Below are positions 1 to 9,810 of a stretch of DNA of 64,000 nt, one piece after another. Below the pieces are notes generated by a model, which did not search any database, was not told the DNA's origin, and saw only the letters and a program-made list of their open reading frames with translations. The translations under genes and the position numbers were made by a program. Every line of letters begins with the position of its first letter. Within the stretch, counting starts at the first letter, position 1. The DNA comes from Chroogloeocystis siderophila 5.2 s.c.1 (GTDB lineage Bacteria > Cyanobacteriota > Cyanobacteriia > Cyanobacteriales > Chroococcidiopsidaceae): the NCBI RefSeq assembly GCF_001904655.1, contig NZ_MRCC01000017.1, positions 1-64,000 of the forward strand, written 5' to 3'.

Positions 1-1
1 C

Positions 2-565
2 TCCTCTGTCTCACCTACTTGTGCCATACAACCAGTGACTTTTGCAAGAAGTCTACTGTTTCTCACTCAAGCAGATATTGGTTTTAAAGCAGAGACTATG
101 GAAATTGTGGATCGTCAAGCAAAAAACCGTTTTGGAGTACTAGCGTACATTCTTGCTAGTGCTAAGCAGTTGCAACATATGGAGTGGTTTACAACTACAG
201 TAGAGACAGAAAACGAAACGTTAAATTTGAAAGCAACAGCAGTAACAATCGCTAATGCTGTTCCTCCTACCTCACCTTTAGCACAAGGAACAGAAGGTGT
301 AACAGCAGATGATGGATTATTAGATATTACAATCACTACGCCTCAAAGTCGGCTCAATATGGTGACAGCAGCGTATCAGTTGTTACGTTCTAGTTTAAAT
401 AAAACTGCTGTTCAACATAAGGATGTCATCTCGTTAAGAGCAAAATCTGTAAAAGCGATCGCCAACCCTCAACAAAAAGTTGCTCTTGATGGTAGTTTAG
501 AAGGCAATACACCTGTAGAGATTGAGTGTATCCCAGCAAGCTTAAATATTGTGGTGCCAAAATAG
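2..565 (+). CDS. YegS/BmrU-type lipid (diacylglycerol) kinase, C-terminal part
   Basis: The gene runs off the left edge of the window: the frame is open back to base 2, so the first visible GTG at 35 need not be a start. The remaining part reads as the C-terminal half of a diacylglycerol/sphingosine-kinase-like protein. It shows an IGFKAETME stretch, which corresponds to the conserved G-[FI]-G-A-E segment, then an A-T-A-V-T-I-A-N-A beta strand, the DDGLLDI motif typical of this family, and a C-terminal beta domain ending in LDGSLEG and TPVEIECIP. Members phosphorylate lipids on the inner face of the membrane. The first about 10 visible residues do not resemble the family, so a break near the window edge is possible. 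It converges on the methyltransferase gene, whose stop codon directly abuts this one. Confidence 0.7.
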   Translation, partial: SSVSPTCAIQPVTFARSLLFLTQADIGFKAETMEIVDRQAKNRFGVLAYILASAKQLQHMEWFTTTVETENETLNLKATAVTIANAVPPTSPLAQGTEGVTADDGLLDITITTPQSRLNMVTAAYQLLRSSLNKTAVQHKDVISLRAKSVKAIANPQQKVALDGSLEGNTPVEIECIPASLNIVVPK

Positions 566-1216
566 CTAGACTTCTAGCTTAAACAAAATATGCTTGCATG
601 GATCGAGTTGATTAAACCGAAATTTTTGACTTGTAACTATATTCATTTGACAAGTTTCAATCATCTCATGCCAGTTTTGTTCTGTTAAAAACTGATACGG
701 AAGATGTATGTCGTAAGGTTTGTTACCAATAAAATCAGCAAGTTTTAAGCTTGTAAAATCTTTAGAAGTATTCCAATAGTGATCTTTGATTAAAACGTAT
801 TTATTGGCAACGCGTTTTGCTTCTTGAATTACTTGTAAAGCTTCTTCCGTATGATGAAGTACATCAATAATCAAAACACAATCAAAAGAGTTATCTGGAA
901 ACGGTAAATGATGACCATTGTATCGGATAACTGGGATATGCGTTTCTGATTGGAGATGAACGTCACATCCCATAAAATTGGTATCTACATCTTGGCTTGC
1001 TAGCTTGTTCTGTAATAAAGCAGCTAATTTTCCATCTGATGCACCTAAATCTAGTACGGATTTACTATTTTTGAGATGAGGGGCAAGAATCCGAGTTAAA
1101 TATCTACGCCTGAGAGGAAACAAGATAGCTTCATTGAGCAATTTTAGAGTAGAAGTAGAGACAAGCTTGAGGGCAGAAATCGAAAGACTTTCGTAGGTTT
1201 TATCAGAAAGAAACAT
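566..1216 (-). CDS. SAM-dependent class I methyltransferase
   Basis: Methyltransferase of about 216 residues with a Rossmann-type SAM fold. Motif I is VLDLGASDGKLAAL, the acidic loop after beta 2 is GCDVH, and PFPDNSFDCVLIIDVLHHTE is the motif typical of Methyltransf_11 proteins. The C-terminal half (LIKDHYWNTS, FIGNKPYDIHLPYQFL) probably forms the substrate lid; the substrate cannot be told. The frame extends upstream to a TTG at 1261, but the ATG at 1216 has a purine-rich GAGAA stretch just upstream and starts with MFLSDKTYESL, so I prefer it. Stop codons of this gene and the convergent lipid kinase gene are adjacent with no gap. Confidence 0.75.
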   Translation of the reverse strand: MFLSDKTYESLSISALKLVSTSTLKLLNEAILFPLRRRYLTRILAPHLKNSKSVLDLGASDGKLAALLQNKLASQDVDTNFMGCDVHLQSETHIPVIRYNGHHLPFPDNSFDCVLIIDVLHHTEEALQVIQEAKRVANKYVLIKDHYWNTSKDFTSLKLADFIGNKPYDIHLPYQFLTEQNWHEMIETCQMNIVTSQKFRFNQLDPCKHILFKLEV

Positions 1217-1555
1217 GAAATTCTCTAAGTTAATTGACGCGACAATTTTTGAGTGTAACAAGAAAATACTGACAATCTCGCGACTATCAATAAAAAACTT
1301 AATCGCTCTAATTTCATCTCAATTAACTTTTTAAATCATCTTTCTATAGATAGAAAAACAAACATACTAAACCTATGTCTAAAAATGAGGAATATCTGTT
1401 AGATGCTTAAAGTTATCCAATGATTTTCAGTGATTAAGTAAATGATTTTCTAATTAAGAGTTATTTTATGTTTTTAGTTAAAATAAGGTAAATAACGGAG
1501 AATTAAGACAACCAAAAATGAATGCTGATTCATTCGCTTATTGACGCTCACAAAT
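1217..1555. other. AT-rich intergenic spacer, no gene seen
   Basis: About 340 bases between the methyltransferase start and the stop of the oxygenase-like gene. It is very AT-rich with stop codons in all frames. I see no hairpin with a T-run and no RNA gene. It must hold the promoter of the methyltransferase gene, but no convincing -10/-35 pair stands out. Confidence 0.5.
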
Positions 1556-2440
1556 CTAACTACGCCAATGAAGTGTCTGCGCTTTAATTGGGTTAACAAA
1601 AGGACGTCCCTGCATTTGAGAACGTGCAAATTCTGCTTTTAATCTGTAATACCAACGAGATTGAGCATCGGCATCTCCAACTAAAGTTAAGGGTGGATCG
1701 TGTTGCAAGCCCATTTGTTGTTTAATCAAAATTTCTCGATCTTGATTGAGAAAACTGCGAGTAAACGATAGCAACAATGGTTTGAGAAGAGGAAACCACG
1801 CTAAAGTTGTATAAAAAATAGTTGTTTCCTCAGTTTCAGTGTCTGAAATCGGAGTAATTGCGGTTAAGTTGCAAACCTTATGCTTTTCAGTAGTTACTTG
1901 CTCAATCCGAATTCCTGGTAGCTGAAATGAAATTTCGATATGGGGATTGCGCCCAACCAAGCGATAGAAAAAAGTTTGTTGTTCTAGTGGATGCCGTTGC
2001 ATAGTAAAACCATACAACGATGGCTCAAAGGATTTAATTACTTCATTGAGTATTTGAGGCGATCGCCACCACCACGCCTGATGAACAAAAGCAATATGTG
2101 CAGGGTCGATTAACCCCACTACAGCATGATCGACATCACAAGGAAAACGGATTGTCTCGACAGCTTGGTAAGATTGATTTTCAAAACCAGGAACTTGGGG
2201 AACTGATTCTTGAGGCTGGGAGTCACTATCTGACATATAAATCCAGATATTTCCTTGCACCTCGCACGTTGGATAACTTTTGGTTTCGTCTCGTTTTGCA
2301 CAGACTATACCTGAACAATCTCGACTAAAAACGATTGGCTCACTTAAGAGAGTTTTGGAAAGTGTTTGTCCAAGCTTAAGCTGCTCACCTGGTAGGGCAT
2401 AATACCAAGTATTTCTTAAAAACAAAGGTGTTGTCGTCAT
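1556..2440 (-). CDS. Aromatic-ring-hydroxylating oxygenase-like protein lacking the Rieske cluster
   Basis: The N-terminus (FLRNTWYYALPGEQLK) and the C-terminal catalytic part match cyanobacterial Rieske-type oxygenases of the PaO/Tic55-like group. The mononuclear iron motif is present as LIDPAHIAFVH (His-x4-His), followed by WWWRSP. However, the protein jumps from GIVCAKRDE directly to TKSYPTCEVQGNIWIYM. In the family this interval holds CPHR and CxYHGW, the [2Fe-2S] ligands, over roughly 60-70 residues. No CxH or CxxH pair exists here, so an in-frame deletion appears to have removed the Rieske centre. Electron delivery to the iron would then be impossible, and the product is probably inactive or repurposed. 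The ATG at 2440 is chosen over the upstream frame start at 2533, because the extra stretch is made of heptamer repeats. Confidence 0.7.
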   Translation of the reverse strand: MTTTPLFLRNTWYYALPGEQLKLGQTLSKTLLSEPIVFSRDCSGIVCAKRDETKSYPTCEVQGNIWIYMSDSDSQPQESVPQVPGFENQSYQAVETIRFPCDVDHAVVGLIDPAHIAFVHQAWWWRSPQILNEVIKSFEPSLYGFTMQRHPLEQQTFFYRLVGRNPHIEISFQLPGIRIEQVTTEKHKVCNLTAITPISDTETEETTIFYTTLAWFPLLKPLLLSFTRSFLNQDREILIKQQMGLQHDPPLTLVGDADAQSRWYYRLKAEFARSQMQGRPFVNPIKAQTLHWRS

Positions 2441-2475
2441 TTGATAATTGCTAAGTAGGTGAGCACAATTTGTCA

Positions 2476-2503
2476 GGTAACGGGTAATGGTTAACGGGTA
2501 AGC
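2476..2503 (+). repeat. Short tandem heptamer repeat (GGTAATG family)
   Basis: Four consecutive 7-mers are visible: GGTAACG, GGTAATG, GTTAACG, GGTAAGC. This matches the short tandemly repeated heptamers common in intergenic DNA of filamentous and related cyanobacteria. It lies upstream of the oxygenase-like gene and inside the spurious 5' extension of that frame, which argues for the downstream start codon. Similar arrays occur near 34755 and 48421. Confidence 0.7.
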
Positions 2504-2644
2504 ATTTAGCGCTAAGTAATTAGCATTTAACAACCAAACAAAAGCTAATCGCTAATAGTTACTAACCCTGAAGTTATGCTAATTTTTACCGACTTACTCA
2601 GGATTTACTTTATTGAGCTAGTAGCGAATTCATGTGCGATATGG

Positions 2645-4291
2645 CTAGCTTGTCACTGGAGGTAGAGCAATTGGACTCAACTCTAAATCAGGATGATCTG
2701 CGATTATTTGCTCTAAATTCCACTGATTTTTAAACAACAGCACAGGGCGATTCCAACGGTCTTTTGCTACAAAGGTATTAAACAAGCGACCTACTTTCTC
2801 TAAGGCTTCCCAACCATCCGTAACCCATTGCGCCACTGAGTACGGCAAAATTTCTAGGCGAGTTTCCACACTATACTCATTCAGCAACCGAAACTGTACG
2901 ACCTCAAACTGAAGTTGTCCAATTGCTGCCAAAATTGGATCGCGCTTACTCTCATCAGTTGAGTTAAGAATTTGAATCGCGCCTTCTTCTTGCAATTCAG
3001 ATACGCCTTTATTGAAGTTTTTATATTTTGTTGGATCGGCGTTTTTGAGGAAAGCAAACATTTCTGGTGAGAAGGAAGGAATATCAGGATACCTTACTCT
3101 TTCTCCTACACAAACAGTATCGCTGATCGCAAAACTACCAGGGTTATTCAAACCCACAACATCTCCAGCATAAGCAACTTCAACGGTTTCTCGGTCTTGA
3201 GCAAATAGCTTTTGCGGATGTGATAGACGAATAGTCTTACCCGTACGGGCATGAGTCACTACCATGTCTTTTTCAAACTTACCAGAACACACCCGTAAAA
3301 AGGCGACGCGATCGCGGTGTTTGGGATCCATGTTTGCCTGTAACTTAAAGACAAATCCCGAAAATTCTGGATATGTAGGCGGAATTTCACCTTGATTACT
3401 TTCATGGGCAGTCGGTTCCAGGGCATAATCTAAAAATGCTTCCAAAAACAACTCCACACCAAAGTTATTCATGGCACTACCAAAAAATACAGGTGTCAGC
3501 TTACCTTGATGAATTGCTTCTATATCCAATTCGGAACCAATACCATCGAGTAGTTCCAAATCTTCTTTGAGTTGATGATACAACTCTGGTTCCAGTAATG
3601 ATTCAAGACGAGGATCTCCCAGAGAAATTACGGTATCAGCAGCTTTTTTACTACCGTGTGCGGCTGTTTTCTGAAATAAATGAATGCGCTGTTGACGCCG
3701 ATCAAAGACACCTCGAAATTGATCGCCTGTGCCAATGGACCAGTTGACGACGTAAGTAGTTAACCCTAATTCTTGCTCAATTTCATCAATAAGTTCTAGT
3801 GGAGTTAAGCTAGGGCGATCAAGCTTGTTAATGAAGGTGAAAATAGGCAGTTGACGCATTCGACACACTTCAAACAGCTTGCGTGTCTGCGTTTCTAAAC
3901 CTTTTGCCGCATCAATGAGCATGACAGCATTATCCGCAGCGGCGAGGGTGCGATAAGTATCTTCACTGAAATCTTGGTGTCCTGGAGTATCCAACAAATT
4001 TAGTAAATGTTCTCGATACTCAAACTGCAACACAGTGGATGTGATAGAGATTCCCCGTTGTTGCTCCATCGCCATCCAGTCAGATGTGGCACTACGCTGT
4101 GCCTTTTTTGCTTTAACGGCTCCCGCTTCTTGGATAGCACCACCATATAACAAAAGTTTCTCAGTGAGAGTCGTTTTACCTGCGTCTGGGTGAGAAATAA
4201 TAGCAAAATTGCGACGACGGCTGACTTCCCAAACGAGTTGCTCAGAAAGTAAATTGTTCTGCACCTGTGCAGGTTGCACCTTTAATTTCAT
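2645..4291 (-). CDS. prfC: Peptide chain release factor 3 (RF3)
   Basis: Translation GTPase of 548 residues, slightly longer than the usual about 529. It removes RF1/RF2 from ribosomes after peptide release. The GTP-binding motifs are clear: G1 [13 protein letters not shown] near residue 34, the switch region [10 protein letters not shown]3 [16 protein letters not shown], and G4 FINKLDRP. The [13 protein letters not shown] stretch and the C-terminal region with [14 protein letters not shown] and LQEEGAIQ separate RF3 from EF-G. No neighbour shares its function. The start is the only sensible ATG before the conserved G domain. Confidence 0.95.
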   Translation of the reverse strand: MKLKVQPAQVQNNLLSEQLVWEVSRRRNFAIISHPDAGKTTLTEKLLLYGGAIQEAGAVKAKKAQRSATSDWMAMEQQRGISITSTVLQFEYREHLLNLLDTPGHQDFSEDTYRTLAAADNAVMLIDAAKGLETQTRKLFEVCRMRQLPIFTFINKLDRPSLTPLELIDEIEQELGLTTYVVNWSIGTGDQFRGVFDRRQQRIHLFQKTAAHGSKKAADTVISLGDPRLESLLEPELYHQLKEDLELLDGIGSELDIEAIHQGKLTPVFFGSAMNNFGVELFLEAFLDYALEPTAHESNQGEIPPTYPEFSGFVFKLQANMDPKHRDRVAFLRVCSGKFEKDMVVTHARTGKTIRLSHPQKLFAQDRETVEVAYAGDVVGLNNPGSFAISDTVCVGERVRYPDIPSFSPEMFAFLKNADPTKYKNFNKGVSELQEEGAIQILNSTDESKRDPILAAIGQLQFEVVQFRLLNEYSVETRLEILPYSVAQWVTDGWEALEKVGRLFNTFVAKDRWNRPVLLFKNQWNLEQIIADHPDLELSPIALPPVTS

Positions 4292-4703
4292 AATCTTGAT
4301 TTCTAATATTGCTGTACTTAGTAGTCACAACACTCAGGACTATCTGTGAATTGATTCAGAAGCTTAAAAAACATTGGAGTGAGAGCAATTCTGAAGAGAT
4401 TCGGTACAGCAATCTTACGGTGGGCACTGACCGCCGATAGGAATAATATATTGGCGAATTGTAGAGGAACAGTAGCTCACAGTTTAGAACAAATTTGTAG
4501 TACCATCTCTACTAATAACAGCATTTGCGACAATTGACAACCGTAAAATGACTTTAAGCCAAATCAATGAGGTCGAGAAGTCATAACTTAGAAATGTACG
4601 CTACTGCAATACTCTTAATCCCGATCGCGGTATAAATACGTGAATTGCAGCGTCAAATCATTGATTGTGACGCTGCACAAAAAATTAAACATCAAGTATT
4701 TGG
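4292..4703. other. Intergenic region, no gene seen
   Basis: About 410 bases between the prfC start and the bicA stop (both minus strand). I see no open frame of note. One imperfect GC-rich patch occurs around 4420-4440 (ACGGTGGGCACTGACCGCC), which could fold weakly. The prfC promoter and the end of the bicA transcript should lie here, but no clear terminator hairpin with a T-run was found. Confidence 0.4.
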
Positions 4704-6407
4704 TTAAGAAATAGAAAAAGGCTTATTGGTTTCATCATAGTGATAGCTTTGCTTTTCTCGCACAATCGCCAACCCTTCTTGAAGTGCAGTCAGGCGATCG
4801 CCCATCCAGTACTGTCCTGGAATTAAACCAACAATACCCATCTTCTCCAAGCGCCGTTTGACTTTTCCTGTTGCTCCAACAACTATCACTTCTCGTCCTT
4901 GATCGAGTGCTTCTTGAATCGCATTTTCAATTGCCAAAGAAGAAGTGACACCAAGGATAGGAACTTCAGCTAAATCGACAATTAAAACATCATAATTGGC
5001 GATCGCACTATGTTCTCGTGCAATAGCTTTAGCAACACCAAAAATCATCGGTCCACTCAGATGGAACAGTAACACGCGCCCATTAGCTAAATCCAAAAGT
5101 TGCTTTTCTTCAGCAGTGAGGACAATTTGATCGTCAGCGTCAGTAATCGCTTTTACCGAATTGGATTGCAGTTGGTCGAGGCGCTCAATCGTCAAGATAT
5201 TAGCAATAAATACCCCAACAGCTACAGCTACCATCAAATCAACAAATACTGTGAGCAATACCACACTATAGACAATTCCGGCTGCCTTCCAAGAGATTTT
5301 ATGAACCCGCTTGAGAAAGCCCCAATCGATAATGTTAATTCCTACTTTCAAGACAATTCCAGCTAAGACTGCTAAGGGAATACCAGATGTTAAGGGAGCT
5401 GCCCACAAAACCACAATTAAAAGCACTAAAGCTCGGCTAATACCTGATAATGCAGTACGCCCACCAGCTTGAATATTAACTACAGTCGCCGTGGTTGCTC
5501 CAGAACCAGCAATTCCACCACATAAACCTGTAATTAAATTAGCAACTCCTTGACCAATAAGTTCCTTATTAGATTTGTGTTCAGTGCGGGTAAGACTGTC
5601 AGATACTAGACACGTTAAGAGGCAATCAATCGAACCTACCATGCCCAATATAACTGCATTTACAAACATTAACCGCAAATTTTCAGGGCTAAATGTGGGA
5701 ATTTGTAGTTGAGGTAAGCCTGGGGTAATTTCTCCAATTGTGGCAATAGTGCGAATTTCAACACCACTCAAGAAGATCAAAGAAATTGCTGTACCAATTA
5801 TTAAAGCAACGAGTTGCGGCGGAACAACTTTTTTAAGTTGAGCAGGGTAAAAGAACAGAATTGCTAAAGTTATTACCCCTAACATAGTTTCCCAAGGATT
5901 AATATTAGTTATCAGAGTTGGTAAGTTCTGAATAACGCCAATCACTCCACCCTTGGGTGTTTCTTGTCCGAGAAAAGGTGCAATTTGAATAAAGATCAGA
6001 ATTACACCAATTCCTGTCATAAATCCAGAAATTACGTTATAGGGCAACATCGTAATATACCGCCCCAATCGCAATACTCCAAAGATGATTTGAAACACTC
6101 CTCCCATCATGATGACAGTAAATGCCATTGCCAGACCATTTTCAGGATTATTAGCTGTTAATCCGGCAATGACTGCGGTAACAATTACCGTCATTGGACC
6201 CGTTGGCTCAGAAATTAGACTAGGTGTACCACCGAACAAAGCAGCAAAAAAGCCGACTAATATTGCACCCCACAAACCAGCAGAAGCACCTGCACCCGAA
6301 GCAATACCAAAAGCTAATGCCATTGGTAAAGCAACAACCGCCGCCGTTAATCCTCCTAGAAGATCTCCTTGTAAGTTACGGAAATGAATTTGATTTGTTA
6401 CTTGCAT
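4704..6407 (-). CDS. bicA: Na+-dependent bicarbonate transporter BicA (SulP family)
   Basis: SulP-family carrier of 567 residues that closely follows the known cyanobacterial BicA: IHFRNLQGDLLGGLTAAVVA at the start, GGTPSLISEPTGPMTV near residue 60-75, the SDSLTRTEHKSNKELIGQG block, and SGATTATVVNIQAGGRTALSG. The family has a UraA-type fold with about 14 membrane segments, followed here from about residue 440 by a cytoplasmic STAS domain (RVLLFHLSGPMIFGVAKAIAREH). BicA imports HCO3- with Na+ as a low-affinity, high-flux part of the carbon-concentrating mechanism. It is the last gene of a same-strand group with a second SulP gene and a broken universal-stress-protein gene between them. An AAGGA element lies upstream of the ATG. 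Confidence 0.92.
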   Translation of the reverse strand: MQVTNQIHFRNLQGDLLGGLTAAVVALPMALAFGIASGAGASAGLWGAILVGFFAALFGGTPSLISEPTGPMTVIVTAVIAGLTANNPENGLAMAFTVIMMGGVFQIIFGVLRLGRYITMLPYNVISGFMTGIGVILIFIQIAPFLGQETPKGGVIGVIQNLPTLITNINPWETMLGVITLAILFFYPAQLKKVVPPQLVALIIGTAISLIFLSGVEIRTIATIGEITPGLPQLQIPTFSPENLRLMFVNAVILGMVGSIDCLLTCLVSDSLTRTEHKSNKELIGQGVANLITGLCGGIAGSGATTATVVNIQAGGRTALSGISRALVLLIVVLWAAPLTSGIPLAVLAGIVLKVGINIIDWGFLKRVHKISWKAAGIVYSVVLLTVFVDLMVAVAVGVFIANILTIERLDQLQSNSVKAITDADDQIVLTAEEKQLLDLANGRVLLFHLSGPMIFGVAKAIAREHSAIANYDVLIVDLAEVPILGVTSSLAIENAIQEALDQGREVIVVGATGKVKRRLEKMGIVGLIPGQYWMGDRLTALQEGLAIVREKQSYHYDETNKPFSIS

Positions 6408-6456
6408 GAAAGGTTTTCCTTCATTGAAAAATCGAGTTGGATACAGATAAATTGAG

Positions 6457-7329
6457 TTAACGAAATAGCAATATAGGAATGCTGCTACTTTGCAATATTT
6501 GAGTCGTGGTACTACCGATCGCTAGATGCCGAATGCGGCTATGTCCATAAGCTCCCATCAACAAAAGGCTAATATTTTGTTGAGTAATATAGTTAGCGAT
6601 CGCTTTTTCAGGTTCTCCTGTTAAAACGTGACAAACAGGCTTATATGCTGCATTTTGCAACCATTCTTGGGCTTCCCTAATTCTGGCGATCACTATTGGT
6701 TCAGAGCTATTTTTAACTACCATGAGTAGATGTATCTCTAAACGCTGAAAGCTAGGAAAATCTCCTAAAAATTGCAGTATCGTCTTGCTACTTGAACTTC
6801 CATCGTAAGCAACTAAGATGCGAGCGATCGGTTGAAATTTAAGAGGAGTAATTAAGCAGGGCTTACGACTGCTACGAATAACTTGATCTACATTTGCCCC
6901 TATTCCAGGCGCAGATGCTGATTCTCCTTGTTTGCCTGACACAATCAAATCTGAATTATCTTCAAATTCATCAAGAAAATCTCCTAAAAATCCTGTTTTA
7001 TGAATCAAATTAAATTCTTCTACGCCCTCATTTTTGAGGGTTTTATCAGCATTTTGTAAAATCAATTTTGATCATTGATTGTTCAGCTTGGCTTTTTCAT
7101 GTTCTAAGTTCACTAATTCGTTAAGTAATTGCTCTGAAGCACCAAGTCCAATACTACCGCTTAAATTGCCAGTAGAAGTGACTTTTTGAGTGCGAATATC
7201 TGTTACAGATAAAACATTTATGTGGGCATTAAATTGAATAGCAAACCAAGCTCCATATCGATAAACGCCTTCAGCAAAAGCAGAGCCATCAGTACACAGT
7301 AAAATATTTTTCAGAGTAGTTTTAGCTGC
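6457..7329 (-). pseudogene. Tandem universal stress protein (two UspA domains), broken by an in-frame TGA
   Basis: Reading the minus strand upstream of the intact part (start TTG at 7065) in the same frame gives the first half of a UspA domain: NILLCTDGSAFAEGVYRYG...LNNQ, then TGA (7072-7074), then SKLILQNADKTLKNEG and the rest of domain 1 ending CLITPL. Domain 2 (ARILVAYDGSSSSK ... LLLMGAYGHSRIRHLAIGSTT) is complete with the G-x2-G-x9-G-ST type ATP-binding pattern. No ordinary start codon precedes NILLCTDGS, and the next upstream codon in frame is another TGA, so the 5' end may also be damaged. A shortened product from TTG 7065 could still be made but would lack half of domain 1. It lies between two SulP carriers; UspA domains often accompany such carriers, so it was probably their partner. 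Confidence 0.75.
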
Positions 7330-7359
7330 TAATCAGCAAAGAATTAAAAGGCAAATATC

Positions 7360-8829
7360 CTACTGTTTCAGAGCATTGAATTTTTGATGAATTGCCAATT
7401 TATTAAGCAAGGTAGCACTAGCTTCATTCAATCCAATTAGCTCTACTTCTGCTCCATTACGGCGAAATTTAAGTGCTGCTTTATCAAGTACCTCAACTGC
7501 TCCTTGATCCCACAAATGAGCATAAGTTAAATCAATAGTGACGCGATCGACTAGTTCTGTAAAATCAAAAGATTCTAGAAACTCATCTCTCGATAAAAAG
7601 AAAATTTGTCCGGTAACTTTGTAGATGCGATGCGAGCCATCGTTACTCAGCACTTTATCTACAATTACCAACTGAGCAATCTTGCGCGAGAAGAATACTG
7701 TACTCATAACAATACCTGTCACGACACCCAGAGCAAAATTACGAGTAAAAATTGTGACTAACATCGTCGTCAACATCACAGCCGTTTCGCTGCGGGGAAT
7801 GCGCGGGATATTTTTAAAAGATGACCAGCGAAATGTACCAATTGATACCATGATCATGACGGCTACTAGCGTCGCCATTGGCATTTGCTTAACCCAATCT
7901 TGCAAAAACAAAATGGCAAACAACAGAAAAACGCCGGATGCAAGAGTTGACAGTCTTCCGCGTCCCCCAGACTGCACATTGATCACCGATTGACCAATCA
8001 TGCCACATCCAGCCATCCCCCCAAAAAATGCCGTCACGATATTAGCAATGCCTTGTCCTCTGGCTTCTTGGTTTTTATTACTGGGGGTATCAGTGAGTTC
8101 GTCTACTAAAGAGGCGGTTAAGAACGAAGCTAATAAACCAACGATCGCCAAAGTCAAAGAATATGGCAGGATAATCCTTAATGTGTCTAAAGTTAACGGA
8201 ACTTGCGGTAGAGCAAACAAGGGTAGAGTAGTGGGCAACTCTCCCATATCTCCAACAGTGGGAACATCTAGTTTTAAAGCGATCGCAGCTAAAGTCATCA
8301 CTGCTAAAGCGACAAGGGGAGAGGGAATTGCTTTAGTAAAGCGCGGTAGAATATAAATAATCGCTAGCGACAGAATAGCTAATACATATACAGTTGGCGG
8401 CACATTTGTCAGTTGGGGCAACTGCGCGAGAAAAATTAATACTGCTAGTGCATTGATGTAGCCAATCATCACCGCTCTGGGAATATACCGCATTTGGCGA
8501 CCCAGCTTTAGCACCCCAAACACAACTTGCAAGGCTCCTGTTAACAAGGTAGCGGCGAATAAATACTGCAAACCATGATCTCGCACCAAATCAATCATCA
8601 GCAGCGCCATAGCTCCTGTAGCCGCAGAAATCGAGCCAGGTCTACCGCCTAAAAACGCTGTCATGACTGCAATAATGAATGATGCATAAAGTCCAACTTT
8701 GGGATCAACTCCAGCAATAATCGAAAAGGCGATCGCTTCCGGAATTAGGGCAAGCCCTACGACTGTTCCTGCCATAATGTCTTGTCGAGTGTTAAAAAAC
8801 CACTCTCGCCTCAGAAGTGTTCCGTTCAA
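7360..8829 (-). CDS. SulP family anion transporter with STAS domain
   Basis: Second SulP carrier, 489 residues, distinct from BicA. The N-terminal signature is [28 protein letters not shown], followed by [17 protein letters not shown] and the conserved [38 protein letters not shown] short STAS domain follows from about residue 410 ([17 protein letters not shown]...[20 protein letters not shown]). The start is TTG at 8829, strongly supported by the AGGAGG element four bases upstream and by [10 protein letters not shown] leading into the family N-terminus. Substrate could be bicarbonate, sulfate or another anion; its position upstream of bicA on the same strand suggests bicarbonate (inference). 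Confidence 0.85.
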   Translation of the reverse strand: MNGTLLRREWFFNTRQDIMAGTVVGLALIPEAIAFSIIAGVDPKVGLYASFIIAVMTAFLGGRPGSISAATGAMALLMIDLVRDHGLQYLFAATLLTGALQVVFGVLKLGRQMRYIPRAVMIGYINALAVLIFLAQLPQLTNVPPTVYVLAILSLAIIYILPRFTKAIPSPLVALAVMTLAAIALKLDVPTVGDMGELPTTLPLFALPQVPLTLDTLRIILPYSLTLAIVGLLASFLTASLVDELTDTPSNKNQEARGQGIANIVTAFFGGMAGCGMIGQSVINVQSGGRGRLSTLASGVFLLFAILFLQDWVKQMPMATLVAVMIMVSIGTFRWSSFKNIPRIPRSETAVMLTTMLVTIFTRNFALGVVTGIVMSTVFFSRKIAQLVIVDKVLSNDGSHRIYKVTGQIFFLSRDEFLESFDFTELVDRVTIDLTYAHLWDQGAVEVLDKAALKFRRNGAEVELIGLNEASATLLNKLAIHQKFNALKQ

Positions 8830-8842
8830 GTTTCCTCCTAAC
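8823..8842 (-). promoter_or_regulatory. Perfect ribosome-binding site fixing a TTG start
   Basis: On the minus strand the sequence reads TTAGGAGGAAACTTGAACGG, a full AGGAGG four bases before TTG. This sets the SulP start at a TTG codon rather than a later ATG. Confidence 0.75.
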
Positions 8843-9298
8843 GTCTTTCATTGAATAAACATTGAATAAACATTGCCAGTACAAATTTGCACCTCAAAGA
8901 ACCCACGAATTAGCAAGTGAGGCAACTGAAATAAGTTATGTTGTGACATCAGATAGTAGCTTTACGCACGCAAGCAGAAATCACGCCGACGTGGAGGTAT
9001 TTATATCTTTGGATGCGATCGCACCGAATTAAAGCTATTCAGCTTGGCTTCCTGATAATCAGCTTTAAAGATTTTTCATCGTTGCAAAGCTCAAACCCCA
9101 CATTAAGGTGGACAATTCCAACTGTTTGAAGCTACCGAAGAGATTGATACCTGCAACATTATCTAAACCCGCTTACTGGTAAACGATGACTAAAGTCTGC
9201 GTATGTGGTGTAAGCGTATCATAACTCTGTAACAATCTGCAATAAAATTTAAGAATGCATTACCAAAAATTGTCAATCTGCTGAAATGGAATAATAAA
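8830..9298. other. Divergent intergenic region between SulP and DUF4332 genes
   Basis: About 470 bases carry the divergent promoters of the SulP operon (minus) and the DUF4332 gene (plus). Visible features: an 11-base direct repeat AATAAACATTG near 8851-8875, just upstream of the SulP ribosome-binding site, and one HIP1-like GCGATCGC near 9016. I see no RNA gene or riboswitch. The length is enough for CmpR/NdhR-type LysR control of carbon uptake, but no operator can be named. Confidence 0.4.
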
Positions 9299-9769
9299 GT
9301 GAGTGGTATTACTTCTATAAAGATGCAAAACTTAGACCGTTTTCCTCAAAGTAAAGTTATTTCTAAAAATTGGCAAATCAGTAAACTCCCAGGATTAAAC
9401 GCGCAAGAACAAGCACAACTTGCACAACTCGGTGTCTCTACAACACTGCAACTATTACAACAATGTCAAACTACTACTCAACGACAAGCATTAGCAACAC
9501 AGCTACGCGTAAGAGTTGAAACTGTCAACAAATGGGTAGCTTTAGCAAATTTAGCGCGAATTCCTAGTGTTGGCTGTCAATATTGTGGAGTATTACTGCA
9601 CATAGGAATTATCTCAGTTGCCCAACTCGCGCAAACTCCACTGCATCAGTTACATCAACAAGTTTTGCGATTGCAAGTTACCACAACTCAACGTCGCGAT
9701 TTGTGTCCTTCTCGAAGTGAAATGCAAGTATGGATTAACCAAGCGCGATCGCTTGCCTCGCATTTGTAA
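9299..9769 (+). CDS. DUF4332 domain protein (helix-hairpin-helix-like)
   Basis: Protein of 156 residues matching the DUF4332 pattern: two helix-hairpin-helix-like repeats. The first is ISKLPGLNAQEQAQLAQLGVSTTLQLLQQC, ending VNKWVALANLARIPSVG; the second is YCGVLLHIGIISVAQLAQTPLHQLHQQV. This fold resembles DNA-binding (HhH)2 modules, but the molecular role of the family is not known to me. GTG at 9299 and ATG at 9323 are both possible starts; neither has a strong ribosome-binding site. A HIP1 site overlaps the 3' end. It is followed by the GNAT and SDR genes on the same strand. Confidence 0.7.
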   Translation: MSGITSIKMQNLDRFPQSKVISKNWQISKLPGLNAQEQAQLAQLGVSTTLQLLQQCQTTTQRQALATQLRVRVETVNKWVALANLARIPSVGCQYCGVLLHIGIISVAQLAQTPLHQLHQQVLRLQVTTTQRRDLCPSRSEMQVWINQARSLASHL

Positions 9770-9810
9770 TACAGTTATATTTATATTTGTAGTACAACGA
9801 GTACATTGTC

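Noticed and set aside
2441-2533. 31-residue N-terminal extension of the oxygenase-like protein
   Set aside because: The extension is encoded by heptamer repeats and does not match homologues that start MTTTPxFLRNTWYYAL.
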